A stretch of 64,000 nucleotides of DNA from DASXKD01 sp963707905. GTDB taxonomy: Bacteria > Actinomycetota > Actinomycetes > Streptosporangiales > Streptosporangiaceae. Below, piece by piece: positions 42,907-52,063 of the stretch. Location: assembly GCA_963707905.1 (NCBI GenBank), contig CAVPSA010000056.1, positions 1 through 64,000 on the forward strand. The letters run 5' to 3'. The notes beneath the pieces were generated by a model. That model was not told the origin of the DNA, did no database searches, and saw only the letters and a list, made by a program, of their open reading frames with translations. Within the stretch, counting starts at the first letter, position 1. Each line of letters starts with the position of its first letter. The translations under genes and the position numbers were made by a program.

Positions 42907-43080
42907 TGCTCTCCCAAGCGTGGCGGCGTGCGCAGCGATGCTGCCGGGGCTTCGCGGGTGTAACGCAAGGCTCGCAGCCGGTTGCCCCCGCCGGGAATGG
43001 GCATATTGCACCACGATCGTGACTGGGCTGTGCGCTCCGCATAAGGTGGGCCTCCTGACGTGTAAAAGGTGGCCGTCCTG

Positions 43081-44673
43081 ATGCCCTCCATTGATGAGAT
43101 CCTCGCCAGTTCCCCCCTGGCTGGCCTGCGGCGGGTCAGCGCCAGCGGCGGGGATCGCCCGGTTGCCCAGGTGCAGCTGGCGGAGAGCTTCACCGACCTG
43201 GACCGGGCCCCGGCCGAAAGCATGGTCATCCTGGCCAAGTTCGCGTCGGCCGAGGTCAGCGACTATCGCCTGGACATGGCCCTGCGCTGGGGAGCGATTC
43301 ACCGTGTCGCGGCCGTCGCTGCGTTCTCTGCTGAGCCGTGGCAGCCCACCGTGACCGCCAGGGACATCGCTGCCCGGGCGGACATCGCCCTGATCTCCAT
43401 CCCCGAGGGGATGGAACTCGCCGCGCTGGTGCAGGCGATCATGCGCGAGATCGGCGGCGGCGCGGACCGTGCGCTCGGCCGGGCTCAGCAGGGCCTGGAG
43501 GCGGTGCTGGCGGCCGAGTCGGCCGGCGGCGGGCTGGAGGACCTGCGGGCGGCGGTCAGCAAGGCGCTGGGCACGCCGGTGGAGTTCCGCCCCTGGGCGG
43601 GCGACGGCCTCGCCGGTGCCGGCGATGCCGCCTTCCGTTCGGCCGCGAACGGCGGGTCCGGCTCAAGAAGGCCGGGGGCGTGGCCCGGCGGCAGCGCGGC
43701 TGACGAGGTCATCGCGCCGGTCGTGGCCGGTGAGACGCCGGCCGGGTATTTCGTCGCGCCGGAGGCGCACGGCGACTTCGGGGTGGCCGTGCGCCTCGTG
43801 CTGCACACCGCGGCACTGGCTGCCGGGCGGCTTCTCGACCTGGCCAGGCGTGCTCACGAGACGCCGGTCAGGTCGCGCAGCGAACTGCTGGCCGAGTTGC
43901 TGATGTCGGATACCGCGATCAACGAGGACCTGCTCGAACGCGCCCGTGCACTCGCGATACCGGTGACCGGCTGGCACGTCGCCGTCCGGATCGAGGCGGA
44001 CGACCTGGAGCAGTCCGGGCGCGACGAGGTGCAGCGGTTCGAGCTCCTGGAGGCCGCGGGTCAGGCCGCCCTGCAGGCCGCCGCCGCGACGGGCGGGACC
44101 TGGTACCTGACCAGGATCGCCCGCGCCATCGTGCTGGTCCGGGTCACCACCTCCAACCCGGGACCGCAGGCGGGGGCAAGGGCGGCCCGGTCGGCGGAGC
44201 ACGCGCTGCAGGCCATCAGGGGCAGGCTGCCGTCGCTGCGGTTCCGCGCCGGGGTGGGCGCGCCGCACGAGGGCCCGACCGGGTTGCGCGCGTCGGCCGC
44301 CGAGGCACGGGGTGCCCTGCTCGCCGCGCGGGCCGCGCTCAAGCCCGCCGGCGTAGCCGCGCACGACGCCGTCGGCGTCCGGCGGATGCTGATGGAGTGG
44401 TACGCGTCCGACACCGCACGGGCCTCGGTGCGGGATCAGCTAGCGCCGCTGGAGCGGCTGGGCCCGGCCCGCGCCGACACGGCGATCCGTACCCTGGCGG
44501 CCTACCTGGACGAGCAGGGGTCGATCGTCAGGACCGCGCAAAAGCTGCACCTGCACCGCAACGCCGTGGCTAACCGGCTGCGCGGCATAACGGAGCTGTT
44601 GGAGTTGGATCTAGACGACCCGGATCAGCGGCTCGCCCTGCAGCTCGCATGTCGTGCACGGCTGCTGGACTAG
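43081..44673 (+). CDS. PucR/CdaR family transcriptional regulator
   Basis: A 530-residue regulator. The N-terminal PucR-type ligand domain (about 1-130: MPSIDEILASSPLAGLRRVSA, FASAEVSDYRLDMALRWGA) is followed by a GGDEF-like CdaR middle domain (LLERARALAIPVTGWHVAVRIEAD). The C-terminal helix-turn-helix is YLDEQGSIVRTAQKLHLHRNAVANRLRGI near 480-508. PucR controls purine and allantoin catabolism in Bacillus, so control of the divergent DUF917-hyuA-dpp operon fits. ATG 43081 is preferred over a GTG four codons earlier because AAAGG lies about 11 bases before it. The 3' end overlaps the convergent ATPase gene. Confidence 0.88.
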   Translation: MPSIDEILASSPLAGLRRVSASGGDRPVAQVQLAESFTDLDRAPAESMVILAKFASAEVSDYRLDMALRWGAIHRVAAVAAFSAEPWQPTVTARDIAARADIALISIPEGMELAALVQAIMREIGGGADRALGRAQQGLEAVLAAESAGGGLEDLRAAVSKALGTPVEFRPWAGDGLAGAGDAAFRSAANGGSGSRRPGAWPGGSAADEVIAPVVAGETPAGYFVAPEAHGDFGVAVRLVLHTAALAAGRLLDLARRAHETPVRSRSELLAELLMSDTAINEDLLERARALAIPVTGWHVAVRIEADDLEQSGRDEVQRFELLEAAGQAALQAAAATGGTWYLTRIARAIVLVRVTTSNPGPQAGARAARSAEHALQAIRGRLPSLRFRAGVGAPHEGPTGLRASAAEARGALLAARAALKPAGVAAHDAVGVRRMLMEWYASDTARASVRDQLAPLERLGPARADTAIRTLAAYLDEQGSIVRTAQKLHLHRNAVANRLRGITELLELDLDDPDQRLALQLACRARLLD

Positions 44674-45284
44674 CGGACCGGACGGTCCCGGCTGGCGCCC
44701 CACCCGCCTCCCCATCCCCCTGCACGGCGGCGTCGGCAGGCTGTGGCAGCTCCAGGGCCGCCCAGACGGCCTTTTCCCCGGTGCCGAGGATGGTCCATCC
44801 CCAGGCGACCGCGAGCGCTCCGACGATCTGCAGGCCATGGCCGGACTCGGCGTCGGGGCCGCCCGCCGCGAGGGCCGGCGGAGTACCCGTCTGGTCGGTG
44901 ACCACGCAGATCAGGCGGCTGGCCTGAAGGCACCAGCTCAGCTCGACCCGCCCGCTCTCTGAATCGTCCGTGGCGTCCCCCGTGGCGGCGGGGGTTCCGT
45001 GCCGGATTGCGTTGGTGGCCAGCTCGGAGGCGATGACGACGGCATCCTCGATCAAGCGCGTCCAGATCCCACTTGCGCAGCGTGGCGACCGTGAACTCAC
45101 GGGCCGCCCGGGCGGACTCCGGCACGGGCGCCAGTCCGATGCGGCGGCGCCGCTCTGCTCCGGGCGGCGCTGATACCGTCGGCTGGCTGGAGCCGTAGCG
45201 ATCGCCTGCGGCTTGGGCGGAAGCCGCCTGACGTCCCTGATACATGGATGGACCACCGAGCCTGAGGTTGGGCGCGTCCGCCAC
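44570..45284 (-). pseudogene. anti-sigma-like histidine-kinase-fold ATP-binding protein, one frame break
   Basis: RsbW-like serine kinase or ATP-binding regulatory protein (HATPase_c domain), about 238 residues if repaired. The N-terminal half (MADAPNLRLGGPSMYQGRQAA to REFTVATLRKWDLDAL) is in one frame. From 45055 the rest is in another: IEDAVVIASELATNAIRHGTPAA (the N box), CVVTDQTGTPP and GHGLQIVGALAVAWGW (G boxes). Deleting one T from CTTG on the minus strand (AA at 45054-45055) gives WDLDALIEDAVVIASEL. The C-terminus overlaps the PucR gene by 104 bases, so the true stop may be earlier. It is divergent from the DUF397/XRE pair. Confidence 0.78.
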
Positions 45285-45325
45285 CGGTCAGCGCATCAGA
45301 TACGATGCCACTTCGGGTGTGCAGA

Positions 45326-45341
45326 TGCAAGTGCACTTGCA
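45326..45341. promoter_or_regulatory. 16-bp perfect palindrome TGCAAGTGCACTTGCA
   Basis: A perfect 16-base palindrome between the divergent ATP-binding-protein gene and the DUF397 gene, about 42 bases from the former's start and about 125 from the latter's. The flanking GTGCAGA and GAGCAC add partial symmetry. It could be the operator of the XRE/DUF5753 regulator encoded downstream. Confidence 0.6.
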
Positions 45342-45465
45342 CATGAGCACAAGCGGGCGCGCGCCCTTGCCCGCGCAACGGCGCGCGGGGAGCCGCAAGT
45401 TTCAACTCGCAGACGCCGGAAACAGACCTCGTGGGCTGGCGTCCGGCCGCAGAGAGAGATGAACC

Positions 45466-45783
45466 GTGGACCTGATGCCTAGCCACCTGCTGCCCGCCCA
45501 GCTACGGGCCGCGAAATGGCGGAAGAGTCGTCACAGTAATCCCAGCGGTAACTGCGTGGAAATGGCCAGGCTGCCTGGAGAGCAGGTGGCCGTGCGCGAC
45601 TCCCATCGCCCCGACGGGCCCGCGCTGCTATTTACCCGGGCCGCGTGGGAGCGCTTCCTGTGTGGCGTGCGCGAGGGTGCGGCCGAGTTAGCGTTAGCCG
45701 GCCCTGAGCCCGTCAGCGGCGACAGACCGGCGCAGCGTGTTGCCCCAGGCGATCTGCAATGGTTTGCGGGCGTCTCGTGGTGA
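45466..45783 (+). CDS. DUF397 domain-containing protein
   Basis: A 105-residue protein whose central DUF397 domain reads KWRKSRHSNPSGNCVEMARLPGEQVAVRDSHRPDGPALLFTRAAWERFLCGVR, with the hallmark W.KS..S...CVE and VRDS motifs. DUF397 proteins are actinobacterial partners of XRE/DUF5753 regulators (for example WhiJ- and AbaA-type clusters) and are thought to counteract them. A GTG at 45466 or an ATG three codons later could start it; a weak GAGAGA site precedes both. About 35 residues follow the domain. The XRE gene begins about 80 bases after its stop. Confidence 0.9.
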   Translation: MDLMPSHLLPAQLRAAKWRKSRHSNPSGNCVEMARLPGEQVAVRDSHRPDGPALLFTRAAWERFLCGVREGAAELALAGPEPVSGDRPAQRVAPGDLQWFAGVSW

Positions 45784-45862
45784 GATGTTCCCTGGATCCG
45801 GTTATGGCGCTGGCTCGCGCCGCGTGGGAGACTCTCGGGGTCGGACGTTGGCGGGAGGGCAC

Positions 45863-46765
45863 ATGATCAAAGCTGCCGAACCGGTCGGCGGCCATGCCGG
45901 GGCGATGGTCATCCCGGCTGCGGGGGGGCCCACAGTTCTGCGCATTCTGCTGGGTGCACAGCTTCGGCGCCTCCGTGAGGCCAAGCGAATCACCCTCGAA
46001 GATGCGGGGATAAGGATCCGTGCATCCCATTCGAAGATCAGCCGCCTGGAGACGGGCCGGGTCGGATTCAAGGACCGCGATATAGCCGATCTGCTGACGC
46101 TATATGGCGTGACCGACGAGGACGAGCGCGACGCATTGCGGGCGCTCGCCCGGCGGGCGAGCGCGCCGGGCTGGTGGCACGACTACAACGATGTGCTGCC
46201 CACGTGGTTCGAGGCGTACGTCGGTCTGGAGGAGGTCGCCACCCAGATCCGGGCCTACGAGGTTCAGTTCGTCCCGGGCCTGCTGCAGACCGAGGACTAC
46301 GCGCGCGCCGTCACCCTGCTCGGCCACGACGCCGCCTCGGCGCGGGAGATCGAGCGGCGCGTCCGGCTGCGGATGACGCGCCAGGCCGTGCTCAACTCGG
46401 AGAATCCGCCGAACGTGTGGGCGGTGATCGACGAGGCGGTGCTGCGCCGCCCCGCAGGCGGCCCGGCCATCATGCGCGGCCAGCTCGAGCACCTCGCGGA
46501 GCTGGCGATGCGCCCGAACGTGACCATCCAGATCATTCCGTTCCAGACCGGTGGCCACTCCGCCGCGGGCGGTCCGTTCAGCATCCTGCGGTTCGCCGAG
46601 CCGGACCTGCCGGACATTGTCTACCTCGAACAGCTCACCAGTGCGCTCTACCTGGACAAGCCGGACGCGGTGGACAGCTACCTGCGGGTCATGGAGCGGA
46701 TCTGCATGGAAGCGGCGACCCCGGCCGCCAGCGCCGAGATCATCGCGAACCTGCTCGAAGCCTGA
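45863..46765 (+). CDS. XRE family regulator with DUF5753 domain
   Basis: A 300-residue regulator. The helix-turn-helix is LGAQLRRLREAKRITLEDAGIRIRASHSKISRLETGR (about 30-67), and the DUF5753 domain occupies residues 105-285 (FVPGLLQTEDYARAV, VWAVIDEAVLRRPAGG, IIPFQTGGHSAAGGPFSILRF, VYLEQLTSALYLDKP). Proteins of this kind control development and specialised metabolism in streptomycetes together with DUF397 partners. The ATG follows GGGAGGGCAC, a good ribosome site. The convergent SAM-methyltransferase gene ends 37 bases after it. Confidence 0.93.
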   Translation: MIKAAEPVGGHAGAMVIPAAGGPTVLRILLGAQLRRLREAKRITLEDAGIRIRASHSKISRLETGRVGFKDRDIADLLTLYGVTDEDERDALRALARRASAPGWWHDYNDVLPTWFEAYVGLEEVATQIRAYEVQFVPGLLQTEDYARAVTLLGHDAASAREIERRVRLRMTRQAVLNSENPPNVWAVIDEAVLRRPAGGPAIMRGQLEHLAELAMRPNVTIQIIPFQTGGHSAAGGPFSILRFAEPDLPDIVYLEQLTSALYLDKPDAVDSYLRVMERICMEAATPAASAEIIANLLEA

Positions 46766-46802
46766 GCAGCGACCATCCGCCGCCCTGGTCCCGCTCGCGG
46801 GG

Positions 46803-47630
46803 TCAGGGCTTGCGGGCTGCCCCGGCCCAGATGGCGGCCGGGAATCCCGCGCCGGAATCGGCTGGCGGGCGCCAGTCCGAGACCCGCACCAGCCCCGGCG
46901 CGACCAGTTCCAGCCCGTCGAAGAACCGCCCGACCGTGGCGTGGTCCCGCGCGGTGATCTTCTCCGCCATGACCTCGTTGAGGCGCTGCGCCATCGTCGC
47001 CGCGGCTTCGCTGCCGATGTCGCTCGCCGGATGGGACACGACCAGGTAACTGCCGGGCGGCACGGCGTTCATCAGCGTGGTCACGATCTTGTGCGGGTCG
47101 TCCTCGTCGTCGACGTGATGCAGGATCGCCAGCAGCAGCACCGCCACGGGGCGGCGGAAGTCCAGCAGTCCCGCCGCCAGGTCCAGGATCCGCTCCGGAT
47201 CCCGCAGGTCGGCTTCCTCATACGCGGTAGCGCCATCGGGGTGGCTGGCCAGCAGCGCCCGGGCGTGCACCAGGATGAGGGGATCGTTGTCCACGTAGAC
47301 GACCCGGGAGTCGGGCGCCACGGCCTGGGCGATGTCGTGGGTGTTGTTCTCGGCAGGAATGCCCGTGCCGATGTCCAGGAACTGCCGGATCCCGGCGTCT
47401 GCGGCCAGGAACCGCACGGCCCTGGCCAGAAAGCCGCGGTTGGCCCGCGCCGTCGGCACGATCTCGGGGCAGTCCCTGATCGCTTGCTCGGCGGCCGCGC
47501 GGTCGGCCGCGAAGTTGTCCTTCCCGCCGAGCCAGTAGTCGTACACCCGGGCGCAGTGCGCCACGCTGGTGTCGAACAGCAGCGGCTCACCCTGGCCCGC
47601 GCCGTTACCGTGCTCCCACGTGACTGCCAA
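46803..47630 (-). CDS. SAM-dependent methyltransferase (PF04672 type)
   Basis: A 275-residue protein of the actinobacteria-specific S-adenosyl-methyltransferase family. Typical stretches are FDTSVAHCARVYDYWLGGKDNFAADR near 20-45, RANRGFLARAVRFLA, the SAM-binding FLDIGTGIPAENNTHDIAQ, VVYVDNDPLILVHARALL and LLLAILHHVDDEDDPH. The substrate is unknown; the family often adjoins XRE/DUF397 clusters as here. The only start giving a normal N-terminus is TTG at 47630, with GGAAGG about ten bases before it, so the start is less certain. Confidence 0.9.
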   Translation of the reverse strand: MAVTWEHGNGAGQGEPLLFDTSVAHCARVYDYWLGGKDNFAADRAAAEQAIRDCPEIVPTARANRGFLARAVRFLAADAGIRQFLDIGTGIPAENNTHDIAQAVAPDSRVVYVDNDPLILVHARALLASHPDGATAYEEADLRDPERILDLAAGLLDFRRPVAVLLLAILHHVDDEDDPHKIVTTLMNAVPPGSYLVVSHPASDIGSEAAATMAQRLNEVMAEKITARDHATVGRFFDGLELVAPGLVRVSDWRPPADSGAGFPAAIWAGAARKP

Positions 47631-47990
47631 TCCGCCCGCCTTCCCGGCATGCCGTACAGCCAGCGTACGGCACCGGGCCTGCCCGCGGCCTGCGATCGCG
47701 AGGAGGCGTCATCGCGAGGACGCCGCACGCCCGGCGGATCGCTGGGACGGCAAGGCGTGGCGCAGGCTCCCAAGCTCGGCAGGGTCCCTGAACGCGGTGG
47801 CCGCCATCCCAGCCGACCTAGGCAGCAGATAAGGGCGGCGACCAAGACGACCTGCTGAGCAACTGGTGGCGCCTACCATTGGCCCCCGCTGGTTGCGCCG
47901 GGCGGGGGCACCAGGCATGGGCCGACCTCGGCTGACCGAGCACGACGAAGCCGTCGACGGAGGCCACTGTTCGCGGAGTGTGTCCCGTGG
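47631..47990. other. intergenic stretch without recognisable genes
   Basis: Between the 5' end of the SAM-methyltransferase gene and the 3' end of the decarboxylase gene I find no frame with convincing coding character, no RNA gene and no strong inverted repeat. Short open frames here have mixed third-position composition and no ribosome sites. Confidence 0.5.
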
Positions 47991-49423
47991 TCAAGGCTGC
48001 TGACGGCTGGCGCAGGCGGCGACCGCGGCGACGCTGCGGTCGATGTCCTGCTCGGTGGTGTTCCAGGCACTGACGCTGACCCGCATCGCGGCACGGCCCT
48101 GCCAGACGGTCGGCCCGCACCAGCAGGTGCCCTCGTCCTGCACCGCGGCGATGATGGCGCCGGTCCGCGCCGGGTCGCCGAAGTCAACGACGATCTGGTT
48201 GAGCACGACGTCGTTGGGCACCGTGTAGCCAGCGCCGCGCATACCGTCGGCGAACCGGCGCGCCAGCGCGCAGGTCCGGTCGACCAGGGCGGCCACGCCG
48301 TCGCGGCCGAGGGTGGCGAGCACCGCCCACACCTCCGCGCCCCGGGCGCGCTGGGACGACTGCGGCGTGACGTGCATGGGCTCACTTGGTGGCGGGTAGT
48401 GAGTGGGGTCAGGGCTAGCAGGGTGGCGTCCTCGGGAAGGTAGGCGGCGGACGCCTCCATCGCAGAACGCAGCGCCCGCGGATCGGCGACCAGCGCGATC
48501 CCGCAGTCGTAGGTCGTGTTCAGCCACTTGTGCGCGTCGGTCGCCCACGAATCGGCACCGGCGATGCCCGCGACCTGACCGGCGGTGCGGGGCGAGGCCG
48601 CCGCCCAGAGCCCGAAAGCGCCGTCCACGTGCACCCAGGCACCGTTTTCGTGGGCCCAGTCGATCAGCGGACCGAACGGGTCGCTGGCCCCGGTGTTGAC
48701 GTTGCCTGCCTGCAGGCAGACAAGCGCCGGGCCGGTGAGCGCGGGCAGGCCGCGCGGTTCGATCCGGCCCTGGCCGTCGGCGGGCAGCAACAGCGCCCGG
48801 TCCCGGCCAAGGCCCACCAGGCCGAGAGCCTTGCGGACGGTCGTGTGCGCCTGCGCCCCGGCCACGACGGTGACCGGCGGGGCGCCGACCAGGCCCTGGC
48901 CTGCCGCGTCCCAGCCGTGCCCGGCGAGTACCGCGTCCCTGGCCGCGGCCAGGCAGGTCGCGTTGGCCATGGTGGCACCGGTGACGAAACCGCCGCCGGT
49001 GCCGTCCGGCAGCCCGAGCACCTCGGTGACCCAGCGCAGCGCGACCCGGTTGAGCACCGATGCGGCGGGCGACATGACCGACAGCGCCGCGTTCTGGTCC
49101 CATGCGGCGGTCAGCCAGGCCGCGGCCTGCGCGACCGGCAGTGCCCCGCCGGTGACGAAACCGAAGTACCGCGGCCCGCCGCTGGCAACGGTGCCCGGCG
49201 AGCCGTAGTCGTCGAGCAGGGCCAGCACCGAGGCGGCGTCCCGGCCCGCCCCGGGCAGGGCGAAGTCCAGCCGGTCCAGCGCGGCCACGTCCGCGGCGGC
49301 GGGCGCCACCGGCCGGTCGGCCAGCCCGCCCAGGTAGGCGAGTGCCCGGGAGCAGGCGTCCCGCAGCAGTGCGGGGCGCCCGGCCAGGGCCGCCTCGACC
49401 TCGTCGGCCAAGCGGTTGATCAT
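47991..49423 (-). pseudogene. pyridoxal-dependent aromatic amino acid decarboxylase, one frame break
   Basis: Group II PLP decarboxylase (aromatic-L-amino-acid/tryptophan decarboxylase-like), about 477 residues when repaired. It runs from MINRLADEVEAALAGRPALL through SGGPRYFGFVTGG, GGGFVTGATMANATCLAAAR, HVDGAFGLWAAASP and the PLP lysine in SWATDAHKWLNTTYDCGIALV. After DATLLALTPLTTRH, near 48386, the frame shifts to SEPMHVTPQSSQRARGAEVWAVL and continues to the end. The span is one base short of a multiple of three, so a single deletion explains it. No ribosome site is obvious before the ATG. It is divergent from sthA. Confidence 0.82.
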
Positions 49424-49501
49424 GAGTAGACGATAGCCGCGGCTCACCGGGTCGATCCCCGCCCCTTCCATAAGCCGGGCCGCCGTCGTCACACTGGAGA
49501 A

Positions 49502-50911
49502 ATGTACGACTTCGATGTACTGGTGATCGGCTCGGGGCCGGGCGGGCAGAAAGCCGCGATCGCGGCTGCCAAGCTGGGCCGCCGGGTCGCGATCATCGAG
49601 CGCAAGGACATGATCGGCGGGGTGTGCCTGAACACCGGCACGATCCCGTCCAAGACCCTGCGCGAGGCGGTCCTGTACCTCACCGGGCTTGACCAGCGGG
49701 AGATGTACGGCCAGAGCTACCGGGTGAAGGACGAGATCACCATCGCGGACCTGGCGGCGCGCACCCAGCACGTGGTGGGCCGCGAGATCGACGTGGTGCG
49801 CAGCCAGTTGTCCAGGAACCGGGTCACGAACCTCACCGGCACCGGGTACTTCACCGACCCGCACACGGTGGAGGTCGGTGACGGTGACGGCAGGACGCGG
49901 CGGGCCACCGCCGAAAAGATCGTGATCGCCACCGGCACCCGGCCGGCCCGGCCGGCCAGTGTGGACTTCGACGAGCGCACGGTGATCGACTCCGACGGGA
50001 TCGTCCACCTGCAGAGCGTGCCGCGGTCGATGGTCGTCGCGGGCGCCGGCGTGATCGGCATCGAGTACGCGTCCATGTTCGCGGCCCTCGGCACCAAGGT
50101 CACCGTGGTCGAGCAGCGGGAGCGGATGCTGGAGTTCTGCGACATCGAGGTCGTCGAGGCGCTGAAGTACCACCTGCGCGACCTGGCGGTCACCTTCCGG
50201 TTCGGTGAGACCGTGGCCTCGGTGGAGGCCAGGCCCGAAGGTGCCATCGCCATCCTGCACAGCGGTAAGAAGATCCTCGCCGACACCGTCATGTACTCGG
50301 CCGGCCGTCAGGGCGCAAGCGACGAACTGCACCTGGGCGCGGCCGGCCTGTCCGCCGACAAGCGTGGCCGGATCGTGGTGGACGAGTTCTTCCGCACCGA
50401 AGTGCCGCACATCTACGCGGTCGGCGACATCATCGGCTTCCCCGCGCTGGCGGCCACGTCGATGGAGCAGGGCCGGCTCGCGGCGCACCACGCCTGCGGC
50501 GAGCCTATCCACGAGATCGGGAAAGACCAGCCGATCGGCATCTACAGCATCCCGGAGATCAGCTTCATCGGGCGCACCGAGGAACAGCTCACCAAGGAGA
50601 GCGTGCCGTTCGAGGTGGGTGTGTCGCGGTACCGGGAACTGGCCCGCGGCCAGATCATCGGTGACTCCTACGGGGTGCTCAAGCTGCTGGTCTCGCTGGA
50701 GGACCGCACCCTGCTCGGCGTGCACGTGTTCGGTACCGGCGCGACCGAGCTTGTGCACATCGGCCAGGCCGTGATGGGCTGCGGCGGCACCGTGGACTAC
50801 CTGGTAGACGCCGTGTTCAACTACCCGACGCTGGCCGAGTCGTACAAGGTGGCCGCGCTGGACGCGACCAACAAGATGCGCGAGATCGCCCGGCTTTCTG
50901 ATCTGCTCTAA
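49502..50911 (+). CDS. sthA: soluble pyridine nucleotide transhydrogenase (Si-specific)
   Basis: A 469-residue FAD flavoprotein that would exchange reducing equivalents between NADPH and NAD. GSGPGGQKAAIAAAKLGRR at 11-29 is the FAD loop. GGVCLNTGTIPSKTLREAVLYLTG near 40-63 keeps one Cys but has Thr where lipoamide dehydrogenases have the second redox Cys, which marks SthA. VAGAGVIGIEYASMFAALG is the NAD(P) site and HIYAVGDIIGFPALA the second FAD motif. The C-terminus lacks the dehydrogenase HAHPT-type His-Glu pair (VFNYPTLAESYKVA instead). It is divergent from the decarboxylase and convergent with the DNA methylase. Confidence 0.93.
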   Translation: MYDFDVLVIGSGPGGQKAAIAAAKLGRRVAIIERKDMIGGVCLNTGTIPSKTLREAVLYLTGLDQREMYGQSYRVKDEITIADLAARTQHVVGREIDVVRSQLSRNRVTNLTGTGYFTDPHTVEVGDGDGRTRRATAEKIVIATGTRPARPASVDFDERTVIDSDGIVHLQSVPRSMVVAGAGVIGIEYASMFAALGTKVTVVEQRERMLEFCDIEVVEALKYHLRDLAVTFRFGETVASVEARPEGAIAILHSGKKILADTVMYSAGRQGASDELHLGAAGLSADKRGRIVVDEFFRTEVPHIYAVGDIIGFPALAATSMEQGRLAAHHACGEPIHEIGKDQPIGIYSIPEISFIGRTEEQLTKESVPFEVGVSRYRELARGQIIGDSYGVLKLLVSLEDRTLLGVHVFGTGATELVHIGQAVMGCGGTVDYLVDAVFNYPTLAESYKVAALDATNKMREIARLSDLL

Positions 50912-50979
50912 CCGGGAGCTGTGCGCAGCCCGCCCCAGCAGACTGAATGAACGGGACAGCGAGCCTCGGGGCGCGGCGT

Positions 50980-51925
50980 TCAGGGCGGCGGCGATCGCGG
51001 TGCCCAGTGCCCTGGCCACCGGCGGCGGGAACGCGTTGCCGACCTGCCGGTAGGCGGCGGTCTTCCGGCCGGTGATCGTCCAGTCGCCGGGAAAGCCCTG
51101 CAGCCGTGCCACCATGGGCACGGTCAGCTTCGGCGGCTTGTCCACCGGGAAGTCCGGCCCAGGTATCTCGTCGGCGATACCGAGCCCGTTCACGCCCATC
51201 GCGGCCCAGGCCGCCCGGGCCCGGGTCGGGCCCAGGTCGGGGCCGCCGTGCTTCTTGCTGCCGCCCACGATGGTCGGCGCGATCCCGGCGGCTCGCCGCG
51301 CCCAGGCGGCCGCGCCCGGCCAGCCACGCGAGGCCATCAGGTCACCGAGGGCCTCGCCGACGGTGGGCGGCGGCGCGGCCTGCGGTTCCGGCCAGCGGAA
51401 CCACTCCGCCCACGGCGGGCGCATCGCCACGAGCACGAACCGCGGGCGCAGCTGGGAGACCCCGTGGTCGCTCGCATGCACCAGGTCCCACCAGGTCTGG
51501 AAGCCAAGCGCGCGGAGCCGTCCGAGCACCTGGGCCCGGTACCCCTCGAACCTGCGGGTGCCCAGCCCGCGGACGTTTTCAAGCAGCACCGCACGCGGGC
51601 CGATCTCCTCGATCAGCCGCAGCGCCTGGGGGAACAGGTCCCGCTCGTCGTCGGAGCCGAGCTGCTTTCCCGCGATCGAGAACGGTGGGCAGGGCACCCC
51701 GCCCGCGAACAGGTCCACCCCCGCGAACGCGCGCCCGTCCACGTTCGCCACGTCGCCCTCGATGACCTTCCACTGCCGGTTGCAGCGGAGCGTCCCGCAC
51801 GCGTCGGCGTCCAGTTCGACGACGGCCTCATGGGCGAATCCGGCCTGTTCCAGGCCGAGCGCCTGGCCGCCCGCACCGGCACAGATCTCCAGCGAGGTAA
51901 GCGCCGGGAAGTCAGCATGCGCCAC
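50980..51925 (-). CDS. C5-cytosine DNA methyltransferase (type II modification enzyme)
   Basis: About 314 residues. Motif I is SLEICAGAGGQALGLEQAGF right after the start, motif IV VPCPPFSIAGKQLG, motif VI VLLENVRGLG, motif VIII QLRPRFVLVAM and motif X GNAFPPPVARALGTAI. GTG 51925 is chosen because GGAGG lies four bases before it and motif I begins about 12 residues in. The frame has no stop after motif X and stays open far into antisense of sthA. A TGA at 50980-50982 in the adjacent frame, directly after the last expected helix, is probably the real end after a one-base shift. It is the modification partner of the nuclease encoded upstream. Confidence 0.85.
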
Positions 51926-52063
51926 GGGCCCTCCAGGAAAGCCAGCCTGCCCCACGTTCCCTCCCGCGCCCGTCTTCTGGCTGATTCTGCCCGCACCCCC
52001 GGACAGCCGGCGGTGGAACACGCCGGCGGCCGGCCATGCGGGCGGCGGAACACGGCGGTGTCC

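Noticed and set aside
47873..52021. A single 1,382-residue fused methylase-decarboxylase protein
   Set aside because: The middle third is exactly antisense to sthA, whose own frame is fully conserved, and both ends are independent known families. It is an open frame of chance in high-GC DNA.
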